NCBI RefSeq assembly: GCF_032460525.1
Contig: NZ_CP135963.1
Location: 1,054,001 to 1,118,000, forward strand
DNA length: 64,000 nucleotides
Direction of reading: 5' to 3'
Source: Geodermatophilus sp. DSM 44513
Lineage (GTDB): Bacteria; Actinomycetota; Actinomycetes; Mycobacteriales; Geodermatophilaceae
Under the pieces are notes generated by a model that worked only from the letters and a program-made list of their open reading frames with translations, was not told where the DNA came from and did no database searches. Shown piece by piece: positions 1 through 8,723 of the stretch. Made by a program: the position numbers and the translations under genes. Position 1 is the stretch's first letter. Every line of letters begins with the position of its first letter.

Positions 1-2
1 CC

Positions 3-587
3 GGCCAGGTGTTCAACACCGACCAGTGGGACGGCTACCAGGACGACCAGGGCGAGCTGCTGGCCGCCATGGCCGGCTCCGGGGACACCGACCCGGTGGT
101 GCTCAGCGGCGACATCCACTCCTCCTGGGCCAACGACCTCCCGGCCGACCCCGACGGCTACCGGACCGACGGCGGCTCGTCGGTCGGCGTGGAGTTCGTC
201 TGCCCGTCGATCACCAGCGACGGGTTCAAGGAGGTGCTGGGCAGCGCCGCCGCCGCGCAGACCGCGACCGCGGCCTTCCAGGCCACCAACCCGTGGATCC
301 GCTACCTCGAGGGCATCGGCCACGGCTTCGCCGTCATCGACGTGACGCCCGAGCGCGTGCAGACCGACTGGTGGTTCATCCGGGTGGGCGGGGACAAGGG
401 CCTGGCGGTCGACCCGCGGCTGGACCCGGCCGCCACCGTCGGCTACGAGACGTCCTTCCAGTCGGTCAAGGGCAGCCGGCGGGTCACCGGGCCGGTCGGG
501 CAGCTTGGCCCGCGCGCGGACGAGCCCCGCACGGCCGGCACGCACCGCGGCCGGGACTGGGGCCGGGGCCGCGACGGCCACCGCTGA
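3..587 (+). CDS. PhoD-like alkaline phosphatase, C-terminal part (cut by window start)
   Basis: The reading frame is already open at the first bases, so only the last 194 residues are present. The stretch VVLSGDIHSSWAND and, further on, EFVCPSITSDGF are typical of the C-terminal half of the PhoD family; in the family the Asp and His of the first motif bind the active-site metals. PhoD enzymes are secreted phosphodiesterases/phosphomonoesterases (Ca2+/Fe3+) that release phosphate from outside the cell. The N-terminal Tat signal, if any, lies outside the window. The last 30 or so residues are Arg/Gly-rich and poorly conserved. Family assignment is fairly secure; the substrate cannot be told. 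Confidence 0.8.
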   Translation, partial: GQVFNTDQWDGYQDDQGELLAAMAGSGDTDPVVLSGDIHSSWANDLPADPDGYRTDGGSSVGVEFVCPSITSDGFKEVLGSAAAAQTATAAFQATNPWIRYLEGIGHGFAVIDVTPERVQTDWWFIRVGGDKGLAVDPRLDPAATVGYETSFQSVKGSRRVTGPVGQLGPRADEPRTAGTHRGRDWGRGRDGHR

Positions 588-666
588 GCCACCGGCCCGG
601 CCACGACCTGGCGGGCCCTGCCCGCGACCGCCAGCATGGGGGTCTCGACGACACGGGAGGCCCTCG

Positions 667-1170
667 ATGGACGCCGCAGCCCTGCGGGACGTGCAGGCAC
701 CGATCAAGCAGCGCTACCGCGACGAGCCGTCCTCGGCGTGCGCGGAGATGCACGCCGAGGCCGCCTTCAGCGACCCTGGCATCACCGCCACCGTGCAGAC
801 CTGGGCCGGCCCGACGCGGGCCGGCCTGCACCCCTCCACGGGCGGGGACGGCGCCGACGCCTGCTCCGGCGACATGCTGCTGCAGGCCCTGCTCGGCTGC
901 GCCGGGGTGACCATGCGCAGCGTGGCCACCGCCATGGGTGTGGAGATCCGCTCGGCGCGGCTCACCGCCCGCGGCGAGATGGACGCCCGCGGCACGCTCG
1001 GCGTGTCCAAGGAGACCCCGGTCGGCCTGGGTTCCATCGCGGTGGACGCTGAGCTGGACACCGACGCCGACGACGCCACCCTCAGGCGGCTCGGCCAGCT
1101 CACCGAGCGGTACTGCGTGGTCGCCCAGACCCTCGCCCGGCCGCCGCAGATCACCGTCCGCCGCGCCTGA
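667..1170 (+). CDS. OsmC/Ohr family protein
   Basis: A 167-residue protein. The ATG at 667 is preceded by a GGGAGG-like ribosome site and gives a normal OsmC length; longer upstream frames lack homology. The central GGDGADACSGDMLLQALLGCAG segment (about residues 58-80) carries the OsmC-like helix with its reactive Cys, and a second Cys occurs in TERYCVVAQTL near the C-terminus, matching the two-Cys peroxidase layout. Family members reduce organic hydroperoxides in the cytoplasm. It lies between a PhoD gene and a convergent penicillin-binding protein gene and shows no operon partner. Family call is good; the peroxidase role is inferred from the family. Confidence 0.82.
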   Translation: MDAAALRDVQAPIKQRYRDEPSSACAEMHAEAAFSDPGITATVQTWAGPTRAGLHPSTGGDGADACSGDMLLQALLGCAGVTMRSVATAMGVEIRSARLTARGEMDARGTLGVSKETPVGLGSIAVDAELDTDADDATLRRLGQLTERYCVVAQTLARPPQITVRRA

Positions 1171-1188
1171 GCTCCCGGCGCGCAGCGC

Positions 1189-3294
1189 TCAGTCGCCGCC
1201 CGCCCGCGACGCCCGGTCGGCCGCCCGGTCCGGCGGCGGCACCTGGCCGCTGAGCACCGGGTCGGCCGGCGGGAAGGGCACCACCGGCTCGCCGGTGAGG
1301 ACCGGTGCCATGGCGTCGTGCCAGATGGTGGCGCCCTTGTCGCCGCCCCCACCGGGGACCTCCTGGTTCCGCTTGGGGTCGAACACCATGACGCTGGCGG
1401 AGTAGGCGGGCGTGAAGCCGGCGAAGGCGACCGAGAAGCCTCCCTGGGAGGTGCCGGTCTTGCCGGCGATCTGATGGCCGGGGACGTAGGCCGCCGCGCC
1501 GCTCTGCATGGGGTCCGCACCTGGTTCGACGACCGTGCGCAGCACCTGGGCCAGGGTGTCGGCCACGGCCGGTGCCACCGCGGCCGGTGTGCACATCGAG
1601 CCGGTGGGGAGCGGTCGCCCGCCCGGGCCGGTCAGCGGCCGGCCGTCGCGGTCGAGCACCGCGACGACCGGGGTGGGCTCGCACCGGGTCCCCCCGGCCG
1701 CGAGGGTCGCGAACGCTGTGGCCAGGTCCAGCGGGCTGGTCGGCTCCGCGCCGAGGGTGAACGAGCCCCGGTCCTGCGCGACGAGCGCGTCGGCCGAGGT
1801 CTCGGTGAAGTGCAGGCCCATCCGCTCGGCGACCCGCACCGGCCCCTCGACGCTGCCGAGCTGGTCCTGCAGCGCCATGAAGTAGGGGTTGGACGAGCGG
1901 TACAGCGCCTGCTCCATGGTCATCGTCCGGATGTCCGCGGCGGCGTACGCCCGCACCGTGTACGGCGCGCCGTCGTCCAGGTACACCCGGGAGACGTAGG
2001 GATCGTCGGCGGTGATCACGTGGGACGCCGGGATCCCCCGTTCCAGTGCCGCGGCAGCAGTGAACACCTTGTAGGTGGACCCGGCGCCCTGGCTGCGGGC
2101 GGTGGGCAGCAGCACCGACTCGCAGCCGGCGTCCGGGCAGCCGTAGCGGCGGTTGACGCTCATCGCCAGCACGTGGCCGGTGCCGGGCTGGACGGCCGTG
2201 TACACCCCGGCCAACGGGTCGCCCTCCGGGACGGTCCGGCGCACCGCGACGTCACCGGCGAGCTGGACGTCGGCCCGCAGCGTCGTCCGGACGGTCAGGC
2301 CGCCGCGGTCGAGCCGGGCACGGTCGATGCCCAGCTCGCGGGCGAGGTACTGCTCCAGGTAGGCGCAGAAGAACCCGCCGACGACGGCGCCGGCACAGCC
2401 CCGAGGCGACCCCGGCCCCGGTCGGGTGTCGAGCGGCCGGGACCGGGCGCTGGCCAGTTCCGCGGCGTCGATGGCCCCGGTGCGGTGCATCCGCCCCAGC
2501 ACGACGTCGCGACGGGCGAGGGCGGCCGCGGGCCGGGCCACCGGGTCGTGGGCGGCCGGGTTCTGGACCATGCCGGCCAGCAGGGCGGCCTGCGGGAGGG
2601 TGAGGTCGGCGGCGTCCACGCTGAACCAGCGCCGTGCCGCGGCCTGGATGCCGTAGGCGCCGTTGCCGAAGTAGACGGTGTTCAGGTACCGGGTGAGGAT
2701 CTCCTGCTTGGAGACGGTCCGCTCCAGCGCGAGCGCGAGCCGGGCCTCCCGCAGCTTGCGGTCGACGCTGCGCTCGGTGGCCGCCGTGCGCTGCCCGGTG
2801 GTCTCCGCGCCCTGCAACAGGCTCTGCTTGACCAGCTGCTGGGTGAGGCTCGACCCGCCCTGCTCCACCGAGCCGGCAGCCAGGTTGGTGAGCAGCGCGC
2901 GCAGGGTGCCCTGCACGTCCAGGCCGTTGTGCTCGAAGAACCGCTCGTCCTCCACCGCGACCACGGCCTCCTCGACGACGTCGGCGACCTGGTCGCTGGT
3001 CACCGGCACCCGGTCGTCGGTGTGGAAGGTGGTGATCAGCGACCCGTCGGCGGCCAGCACCCGGGTGTTGCCCGGCGGCGCGGCGGTCAGCTCGGCGGGC
3101 AACGCGCCGGCCGGTGGGACGGACGCGCGGGCGAGCAGACCGGCCCCGCCCACCCAGGGCAGCACGAAGCAGGCCACCAGGACCCCGGCCACGACCACCG
3201 CCGGGACGAGCTGTCGGAGGGCCACGGGTCGGGGCTGCGCGTCTGGCCACACCGCGGGGAAGCTAGGTGCGCCGTCCCGCCGCGGGATTGCCAT
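1189..3294 (-). CDS. class A penicillin-binding protein (transglycosylase/transpeptidase)
   Basis: A 701-residue bifunctional peptidoglycan synthase. A single membrane anchor lies at about residues 27-57. The GT51 glycosyltransferase domain shows EDERFFEHNGLD (115-126, catalytic Glu) and GGSSLTQQLVKQ (146-157). The transpeptidase domain shows SxxK at 406-409 (STYK), SxN at 467-469 and KTG at 612-614. All catalytic motifs are intact, so it should polymerise and cross-link glycan strands outside the membrane. The C-terminal tail is short, with no PASTA or WW extension. It converges with the OsmC gene. Its ATG lies about 185 bp from the divergent flagellin start. The exact PBP paralogue cannot be named from sequence alone. 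Confidence 0.93.
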   Translation of the reverse strand: MAIPRRDGAPSFPAVWPDAQPRPVALRQLVPAVVVAGVLVACFVLPWVGGAGLLARASVPPAGALPAELTAAPPGNTRVLAADGSLITTFHTDDRVPVTSDQVADVVEEAVVAVEDERFFEHNGLDVQGTLRALLTNLAAGSVEQGGSSLTQQLVKQSLLQGAETTGQRTAATERSVDRKLREARLALALERTVSKQEILTRYLNTVYFGNGAYGIQAAARRWFSVDAADLTLPQAALLAGMVQNPAAHDPVARPAAALARRDVVLGRMHRTGAIDAAELASARSRPLDTRPGPGSPRGCAGAVVGGFFCAYLEQYLARELGIDRARLDRGGLTVRTTLRADVQLAGDVAVRRTVPEGDPLAGVYTAVQPGTGHVLAMSVNRRYGCPDAGCESVLLPTARSQGAGSTYKVFTAAAALERGIPASHVITADDPYVSRVYLDDGAPYTVRAYAAADIRTMTMEQALYRSSNPYFMALQDQLGSVEGPVRVAERMGLHFTETSADALVAQDRGSFTLGAEPTSPLDLATAFATLAAGGTRCEPTPVVAVLDRDGRPLTGPGGRPLPTGSMCTPAAVAPAVADTLAQVLRTVVEPGADPMQSGAAAYVPGHQIAGKTGTSQGGFSVAFAGFTPAYSASVMVFDPKRNQEVPGGGGDKGATIWHDAMAPVLTGEPVVPFPPADPVLSGQVPPPDRAADRASRAGGD

Positions 3295-3478
3295 GGGGTT
3301 ACCGGGCCGGGAACGACTGGAGTGACTCCAGCCGGCCCGGCGGGGCGGCCTCTCGGGGTGCTCGGCCGGTCACCGTGCGGCCGGATGGGGGTTTCGGGTG
3401 CAGTGGGAGCCGGCGGTGCCGTTGTCCAGGGAGGACCGCACGCCGTCGCGGGGCCTCGGACAGCAGGGAGGCGCCGGG

Positions 3479-4672
3479 ATGGGCATGAGCGTCGCCACCA
3501 GCGTGGCGTCCCTCGGTGTCCGCCGGGCGCTGTCGCGTGCCGACGCCGAGGTGACCTCGTCGCTGGAGCGGCTGTCCTCGGGCCTGCGGATCGTCCGGGC
3601 GGCCGACGACGCCGCCGGGCTGGCCATCGCGGAGGGCCTGCGGGCCCAGGTCGGTGGCACGACCCGGGCCCTCCGCAACACCTGGGACGGCGTCAACGTG
3701 CTGCGCACCGCCGACGGCGCGCTGGACGGCACCGCCGCCGTCCTCCGGCGGATGCGCGACCTGACCGTGCAGGCCGGCAACACCGGCAGCCTGGACGACC
3801 GGGCCATCGGCGCCGTCCGCACGGAGTTCGAGCAGCTGGGGCAGGAGCTGGACCGCATCGCGGGCTCGACCGCGTTCAACGGCATCCCGCTGCTGGACGG
3901 CACCTACGACCGCTTCTTCCAGGTCGGTGCCGACGCCGGCGACACCGTCCGCGCGGTCATCCGCACCCCCGGCGGCGGGGTGGACCGCGCCGGCCTCGGG
4001 CTGTCCACCATCGCCCTCGGGGCGCGCCCCGGCGTCCCGCACACACTGACGCGGGCGGTCTCCGACGCCGAGGGCACGCCGTCGGCCGGCCGGCTGTCCC
4101 TGGCCGGGGACTATGCGTCCGCGGGGACGGTCGCCGCGAGCTACCGGGCGCTGATCGGCACGATCACCTACGGCGGGCGGTCCTTCGACCTGGAGTCGGT
4201 CGACTACTCGGGCGCCGTCACGGCGCAGGACCACGTCGACCGGGTCAACGCGGCGGCGGTGGCGGCCCTGGGCACCACGTTCACCCCCTTCATCGCGACG
4301 CCCGGGGAGCTGGTGTTCGGCGGGGAGACCCCCGGCGCGGGGTCGACCGCCGCGGACGCGGAGGCGCTGACGCCGACCTACACGGCGGCCGTGGGCACCG
4401 ACGGCGCTCTCGGCGACATCGACGTGGCCATCGATCGGGTCTCCTCCCTGCGCGCCTACCTGGGCGCCATGGACAACCGCTTCACGCACACGATCAGCCG
4501 GCTGGGCGTGTCGGTGGAGAACACCGCGGCCGCGGAGTTACGGATCCGCGACGCCGACGTGGCCGCCGAGACGGCCCGGTTGGCCCGGAGCCAGGTGCTC
4601 GCCCAGGTCGGGACGGCGATGCTCGCCCAGGCCAACCAGCGCCCGAGGTCCCTGCTCTCCCTGCTCGGCTGA
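3479..4672 (+). CDS. flagellin
   Basis: A 397-residue flagellin. The N-terminal D0/D1 coiled-coil is clear (ERLSSGLRIVRAADDAAGLA, about residues 31-50), and the C-terminal D0/D1 helices end with QVGTAMLAQANQRPRSLLSLLG, the usual flagellin tail (QANQ...LSLL). The middle region (about 150-310) is a small variable D2-like domain. The ATG at 3479 has AGGGAG eight bases upstream; a second ATG at 3485 is less well spaced. Flagellin is exported by the flagellar type III apparatus and polymerises into the filament. No cap, chaperone, hook or basal-body gene is in this window, so the rest of the system must lie elsewhere if the gene is functional. Confidence 0.93.
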   Translation: MGMSVATSVASLGVRRALSRADAEVTSSLERLSSGLRIVRAADDAAGLAIAEGLRAQVGGTTRALRNTWDGVNVLRTADGALDGTAAVLRRMRDLTVQAGNTGSLDDRAIGAVRTEFEQLGQELDRIAGSTAFNGIPLLDGTYDRFFQVGADAGDTVRAVIRTPGGGVDRAGLGLSTIALGARPGVPHTLTRAVSDAEGTPSAGRLSLAGDYASAGTVAASYRALIGTITYGGRSFDLESVDYSGAVTAQDHVDRVNAAAVAALGTTFTPFIATPGELVFGGETPGAGSTAADAEALTPTYTAAVGTDGALGDIDVAIDRVSSLRAYLGAMDNRFTHTISRLGVSVENTAAAELRIRDADVAAETARLARSQVLAQVGTAMLAQANQRPRSLLSLLG

Positions 4673-4682
4673 CCGTCACCGC

Positions 4683-4776
4683 GGGTGACACCTGACCGGG
4701 TGCCGCCGTCCACAGGGCTGGACCCGCTCACCGACCGGGGCCCGGCGCGGCTGCTGGTGCGTGACGTGGTGGCCGA
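4683..4776 (+). pseudogene. decayed duplicate of the tadA upstream and 5' coding region
   Basis: Directly after the flagellin stop, 4683-4715 nearly repeats 5539-5572, which lies upstream of tadA. The next 61 bases (4716-4776) match tadA codons at 5722-5782 (encoding GLDPFTDPGPVRLLVRDVVA) with only a few substitutions. The roughly 149 bases between these two blocks in the intact copy, including the tadA start codon, are missing here. No reading frame continues after 4790. It is therefore a relic of a tandem duplication of the tadA region, not a gene. The similarity is visible by eye; the percentage identity was not computed. Confidence 0.75.
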
Positions 4777-4890
4777 ACTGCGCGACGGCCCACTCGCTGG
4801 TCATGGCGCGGTTCCACCGTGGTGATCCCGGCGCAGGGCCACGGATCACCGCGCGGTTGCTCTGATGCCCGCGCCGCCGGATGTGGTCGG

Positions 4891-5271
4891 ATGGACAGCG
4901 TGAGCGCCGGTGGCTTGGACTCAGGTCGGCGACGGGCCCGAAGTCGTCTGCTCGCCGCGCTCGGCGGGGTGTGGGGGTTGCTGTTGCTCCTACGGCCTGG
5001 ACCGCTCGTGGAGGCCGTCTGTCCGGAGTTCCCGGAGTCCGAGCAGTGGGTGGTGCGCCTTCTCGGCGGCCGATTGGTGCTGCAGCACGCCTTGGTGCTG
5101 TCCAGTCCCACTCATCAGCACGTCCGCGCAGCTGCGATCGTGGACCTGCTGCACGCGGGGAGCATGGTGCCGCTGTTGTGGTCGCCTCGGTACCGCCGTG
5201 CCGCCTTGGTCAGTGGCGGGTGTGCAGCTGTGTATGCGGCCACGGCCCCGGCCATGGCACCACGTCCCTAG
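4891..5271 (+). CDS. small hypothetical membrane protein
   Basis: A 126-residue protein with start ATG at 4891. About three hydrophobic segments are visible: LLAALGGVWGLLLLL near residues 19-35, a weaker one around VRLLGGRLVLQHALVL, and ALVSGGCAAVYAATAPAMA at the C-terminus. It resembles small uncharacterised actinobacterial membrane proteins, but I do not recognise a named family. It sits between the tadA relic and the 8-bp tandem repeat. Codon third positions are less GC-rich than in neighbouring genes. The gene call is probable rather than certain. Confidence 0.5.
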   Translation: MDSVSAGGLDSGRRRARSRLLAALGGVWGLLLLLRPGPLVEAVCPEFPESEQWVVRLLGGRLVLQHALVLSSPTHQHVRAAAIVDLLHAGSMVPLLWSPRYRRAALVSGGCAAVYAATAPAMAPRP

Positions 5272-5331
5272 AGCCGCAGCCCAGCCTGTCCGGGTGCAGA
5301 CCCCGATCACCCAGCTGGTCCATGATCGCGG

Positions 5332-5395
5332 CCCGACGGCCCGACGGCCCGACGGCCCGACGGCCCGACGGCCCGACGGCCCGACGGCCCGACGG
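5332..5395 (+). repeat. 8-bp tandem repeat, eight perfect copies of CCCGACGG
   Basis: Eight exact copies of CCCGACGG run head to tail, followed by a partial CCCG. The unit length is not a multiple of three and the array lies between genes, so it is a microsatellite-like array, not a protein repeat. It sits about 260 bp upstream of the Tad pilus operon start. Copy number may vary by slippage. Confidence 0.95.
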
Positions 5396-5654
5396 CCCGC
5401 GGGGCGTGAGTCGTCGGCTCAGCACCCGGCCCCTCAGCCGCGCAACCCCAGGGGTCTGGCCTCATGGGGAGGATCAGCCTCGTACCCGAAGCGAGCAGCC
5501 TCCCGCCCTCGCTCCGATGCTGCCCGACGGTAGGGCCCGGGTGACACCTGACCGGGTGCCCGTCGTCCACAGATCGGGTTGACCCCGCCCCGCGCGCGGC
5601 CGGGTCCGCCTACCGTCCGTCGTCGTCCTGACCGACCGTGACGAGTGGGGTGTC

Positions 5655-6902
5655 GTGCCGACTGCGACCAGTGCGCTGGAGGTCGTCGACGGCGAGGTGC
5701 GCGAGCTCATCCGCCGGCGTGGGCTGGACCCGTTCACCGACCCCGGTCCGGTGCGGCTGCTGGTGCGCGACGTGGTGGCCGACTACTCCGAGCGGTCGCT
5801 GACCTCGGCGCTGCCGGCGATCGCCGACCCGGAGTCGGTGGTCCGCGACGTGCTGGACCGGGTGGCCGGGTTCGGCCCGCTGCAGCGGTGGCTGGACGAC
5901 CCGGAGGTCGAGGAGATCTGGGTCAACGAGCCGGGGCGGGTGTTCGTGGCCCGCCGCGGCCGCTCGGAGCTGACCACCACGATCCTGGCACCCGGCGAGC
6001 TGGCCGACCTGGTCGAGCGGATGCTGCGCACCTCGGGACGGCGGATCGACATGTCCACTCCGTTCGTCGACGCGACCATGCCCGACGGGTCCCGGCTGCA
6101 CGTGGTCATCCCCGACATCACCCGGCAGCACATGGCGGTGAACATCCGCAAGTTCGTGCTGCAGGCGCACTCCCTGGACGAGCTGGTCGCGCTGGGCACG
6201 CTGACCGTGCAGGCGGCGCGGTTCCTGGAGGCCGCGGTCGTGTCCGGCCTCAACGTGCTGGTCGCCGGCGGCACCCAGGCGGGGAAGACGACACTGCTCA
6301 ACTGCCTGTGCGCGGCCATCCCGGCGCGGGAGCGGGTGGTCACCTGCGAGGAGGTCTTCGAGCTGCGCGTCCCGCTCCCGGATGTGGTGGCGATGCAGAC
6401 CCGCCAGCCCAACCTGGAGGGCGCCGGGGAGATCCCGCTGCGCCGGCTGGTGAAGGAGGCGCTGCGGATGCGGCCCTCCCGCATCGTCGTCGGCGAGGTG
6501 CGCCAGGAGGAGTGCCTGGACCTGCTCATCGCGCTGAACTCCGGCCTGCCCGGCATGTGCACGCTGCACGCCAACAGCGCCCGCGAGGCGGTCACCAAGA
6601 TGTGCACGCTGCCGCTGCTGGCGGGGGAGAACATCGGGCACGCCTTCGTCGTCCCCACCGTCGCGGCCAGCGTCGACCTGGTCGTGCACGTCGGCAGCGA
6701 CCCGGACGGGCGGCGCCGGGTGCGGGAGGTCGTCGCCGTCCCCGGCCGCGCCGAGGACGGCGTGATCGAGCTGGCCGACGTCTTCACCAGCCGGGAGGGC
6801 CGCCTGGTGCGCGCCGGCGGGTACCCGCCGCACCCCGAGCGCTTCGCCGCCCACGGCTTCGACCTGCCCGCACTGCTCGACGACGCACGGTGGGGCACGT
6901 GA
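5655..6902 (+). CDS. tadA: TadA/CpaF-type secretion ATPase
   Basis: A 415-residue type II/IV secretion ATPase of the CpaF branch, which drives Tad (tight adherence) pilus extension from the cytoplasmic face. The Walker A motif GGTQAGKTT lies at 205-213 and the Walker B-like MRPSRIVVGEVR near 272-283, followed by the His-box region PGMCTLHANS. The GTG at 5655 starts a typical N-terminal domain. It overlaps tadB by four bases (GTGA at 6899), indicating translational coupling. It heads an operon tadA-tadB-tadC-pilin-tadE-tadE. A decayed copy of its 5' end lies at 4683-4776. No tadZ/cpaE or prepilin peptidase gene is in the window. Confidence 0.93.
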   Translation: MPTATSALEVVDGEVRELIRRRGLDPFTDPGPVRLLVRDVVADYSERSLTSALPAIADPESVVRDVLDRVAGFGPLQRWLDDPEVEEIWVNEPGRVFVARRGRSELTTTILAPGELADLVERMLRTSGRRIDMSTPFVDATMPDGSRLHVVIPDITRQHMAVNIRKFVLQAHSLDELVALGTLTVQAARFLEAAVVSGLNVLVAGGTQAGKTTLLNCLCAAIPARERVVTCEEVFELRVPLPDVVAMQTRQPNLEGAGEIPLRRLVKEALRMRPSRIVVGEVRQEECLDLLIALNSGLPGMCTLHANSAREAVTKMCTLPLLAGENIGHAFVVPTVAASVDLVVHVGSDPDGRRRVREVVAVPGRAEDGVIELADVFTSREGRLVRAGGYPPHPERFAAHGFDLPALLDDARWGT

Positions 6903-7756
6903 CGGGCGCGCTCCTGGGGCTGTCGCTGGGCGTCGGGCTGCTGCTCGTGTGGCGCAGCGGCTCCCGCGCGCCACGGCGGCGGCCCCGTCCCCAGGGTCCG
7001 TCCCGGCGGCAGCGGCAGCTGGCCGCGGCGGGCCTGACCGGCATCAACGCCGCCCAGCTGACCGCCATCCAGGTCGCCCTCGGGCTGCTCGGCACGGTGG
7101 TCGTCCTGCTCACCACGGGCACCGTCACGGTGAGCCTGCTGTTCGGTGCCTTCGCCGCGGCGCTGCCGGTCGTGCAGGTGCGCCGGCTCGCCGCCCGGCG
7201 TCGTGCGGACCTGCGCGAGGTGTGGCCGGAGGTCGTCGACAACCTCGCCTCCGCTGTCCGGGCCGGGCTGTCGCTGCCCGAGGCGCTGTCGGCGCTGTCC
7301 ACCCGGGGGCCGGAGGTGCTGCGGCCGCCGTTCGCCCGGTTCGCCGCGGAGTACCGCTCCAGCGGCCGGTTCGGCGACGGCCTGGACCGGCTCAAGGACG
7401 ACCTGGCCGACCCGGTCGGGGACCGCATCGTGGAGACGCTGCGGGTGGCCCGCGAGGTCGGCGGCAGTGACCTGGGCCGCGTGCTGCGGACGCTGTCGTC
7501 CTTCCTGCGCGAGGACGCCCGCGCCCGCGCCGAGCTGGAGACCCGGCAGGGCTGGGTGGTCCAGGCCGCCCGGCTCGCCGTCGCCGCCCCGTGGGCGGTG
7601 CTGCTCCTGCTGGCCACCCAGTCGACGACCCTGGAGGCCTACGACTCCCCGCTGGGGACGGCGATCCTGCTCGGTGGCGCGGCGGTGTGCCTGGTCTCCT
7701 ACCGGCTCATGCTGCGCATCGGCCGGCTGCCGCAGGACGTGCGGGTGCTCCAGTGA
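6899..7756 (+). CDS. tadB: TadB-like pilus inner-membrane platform protein
   Basis: A 285-residue type II secretion F-domain protein. An N-terminal membrane segment is followed by a paired hydrophobic region (about 55-95), a cytoplasmic GspF domain (EVWPEVVDNLASAVRAGLSL, then REVGGSDLGRVLRTLSSFLRED) and two C-terminal membrane helices. With TadC it forms the inner-membrane platform acted on by the TadA ATPase. The GTG start overlaps the tadA stop by four bases, and the stop overlaps tadC in the same way. The TadB label rests mainly on gene order and size. Confidence 0.88.
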   Translation: MTGALLGLSLGVGLLLVWRSGSRAPRRRPRPQGPSRRQRQLAAAGLTGINAAQLTAIQVALGLLGTVVVLLTTGTVTVSLLFGAFAAALPVVQVRRLAARRRADLREVWPEVVDNLASAVRAGLSLPEALSALSTRGPEVLRPPFARFAAEYRSSGRFGDGLDRLKDDLADPVGDRIVETLRVAREVGGSDLGRVLRTLSSFLREDARARAELETRQGWVVQAARLAVAAPWAVLLLLATQSTTLEAYDSPLGTAILLGGAAVCLVSYRLMLRIGRLPQDVRVLQ

Positions 7757-8694
7757 ACGGGACCCTCGCCGGGATGCTGCTCGGCCTGGCCGCGGCGGCC
7801 GGCGTCCTGCTCGTGGTCACCTTCGCCCCGCCGTTCCGCTCGGTGCGCCTGGTCGACCGGCTCGCGCCCTACGTCCACGACACCCCGCCGCCGTCCCGGC
7901 TGCTCGGGACGGCGACCCAGCCCGGGCTGCTGACCGCCGCCCGCCGGCTCTTCGGTCCGGTGGTCGCCGACGGCGCCCGCCTGGTGGACCGGGTGCTCGG
8001 GGGTCGGACGGCGGTGCGCCGCCGGCTGGACGCGCTGGGTGGCGACACCAGCGTCGAGGACCTCCGCGTCGAGCAGGTCGTCTGGGGTGGCCTGGGTCTG
8101 CTCGGCGCCGCGCTCGTCTCGGTCGTCGGTTCGCTGCTCGCCGGAGGCGTCAACCTGCTGTCGGTGGCGCTGCTGTGCGTGGCGGGCCTGGTCGGCGGTG
8201 TCCTCGGTCGCGACTGGTGGCTGACCCAGCAGGTGCAGCGGCGCGAGGAGCTGCTGCTCGCGGAGTTCCCGGTGGTGGCCGAGCTGCTCGCCCTGGCGGT
8301 GACGGCGGGGGAGAGCCCGGTGGCGGCCATCGCCCGGGTGACCCGGCTCTCCGGCGGTGAGCTCGCCGGTGAGCTGGACGCGACCCTGGGCCGGGCGCGC
8401 GCCGGGGTGCCACTGGCCGACGCCCTGCAGCAGCTCGCCGACCGCACCTCGCTGGACGCGCTGGCCCGCTTCGTCGACGGGCTGCTGGTGGCGCTGGAGC
8501 GCGGCACCCCGCTGGCCGAGGTGCTGCGCGCCCAGGCCGCCGACGTGCGCGAGGCCGGCAAGCGCCGGCTGCTCGAGGCCGGCGGCCGCAAGGAGATCGC
8601 GATGATGGTGCCGGTCGTCTTCCTCGTGCTGCCGGTGACCGTCCTCTTCGCGTTGTACCCCGGCTTGATCAGCATCGTCTCGCTGGCCCGATGA
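7753..8694 (+). CDS. tadC: TadC-like pilus inner-membrane platform protein
   Basis: A 313-residue protein with one N-terminal membrane helix (residues 5-25), a central membrane pair (about 111-155) and a GspF domain (EFPVVAELLALAVTAGESPVAAI and LLVALERGTPLAEVLRAQAADV), ending in a C-terminal helix (MMVPVVFLVLPVTVLFALYPG). It should partner with TadB in the Tad platform. The GTG at 7753 overlaps tadB by four bases (GTGA). The frame ends four bases into a second possible ATG of the next small gene, but that gene has a better start 30 bases on. Confidence 0.88.
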   Translation: MNGTLAGMLLGLAAAAGVLLVVTFAPPFRSVRLVDRLAPYVHDTPPPSRLLGTATQPGLLTAARRLFGPVVADGARLVDRVLGGRTAVRRRLDALGGDTSVEDLRVEQVVWGGLGLLGAALVSVVGSLLAGGVNLLSVALLCVAGLVGGVLGRDWWLTQQVQRREELLLAEFPVVAELLALAVTAGESPVAAIARVTRLSGGELAGELDATLGRARAGVPLADALQQLADRTSLDALARFVDGLLVALERGTPLAEVLRAQAADVREAGKRRLLEAGGRKEIAMMVPVVFLVLPVTVLFALYPGLISIVSLAR

Positions 8695-8723
8695 GCCCGC
8701 GGACACGACAGGAAGGACACGGC

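Noticed and set aside
26..910. Long Arg/Pro-rich frames overlapping PhoD and OsmC
   Set aside because: They are shifted-frame shadows of real genes, a common effect of extreme GC content, with no conserved motifs.
1318..4695. A 1125-residue plus-strand frame across the PBP and flagellin genes
   Set aside because: It is low-complexity (Gly/Arg/Val-rich) antisense and out-of-frame translation of two well-supported genes.
5332..5395. CRISPR-like array
   Set aside because: The copies are contiguous 8-mers without spacers; it is a simple tandem repeat.
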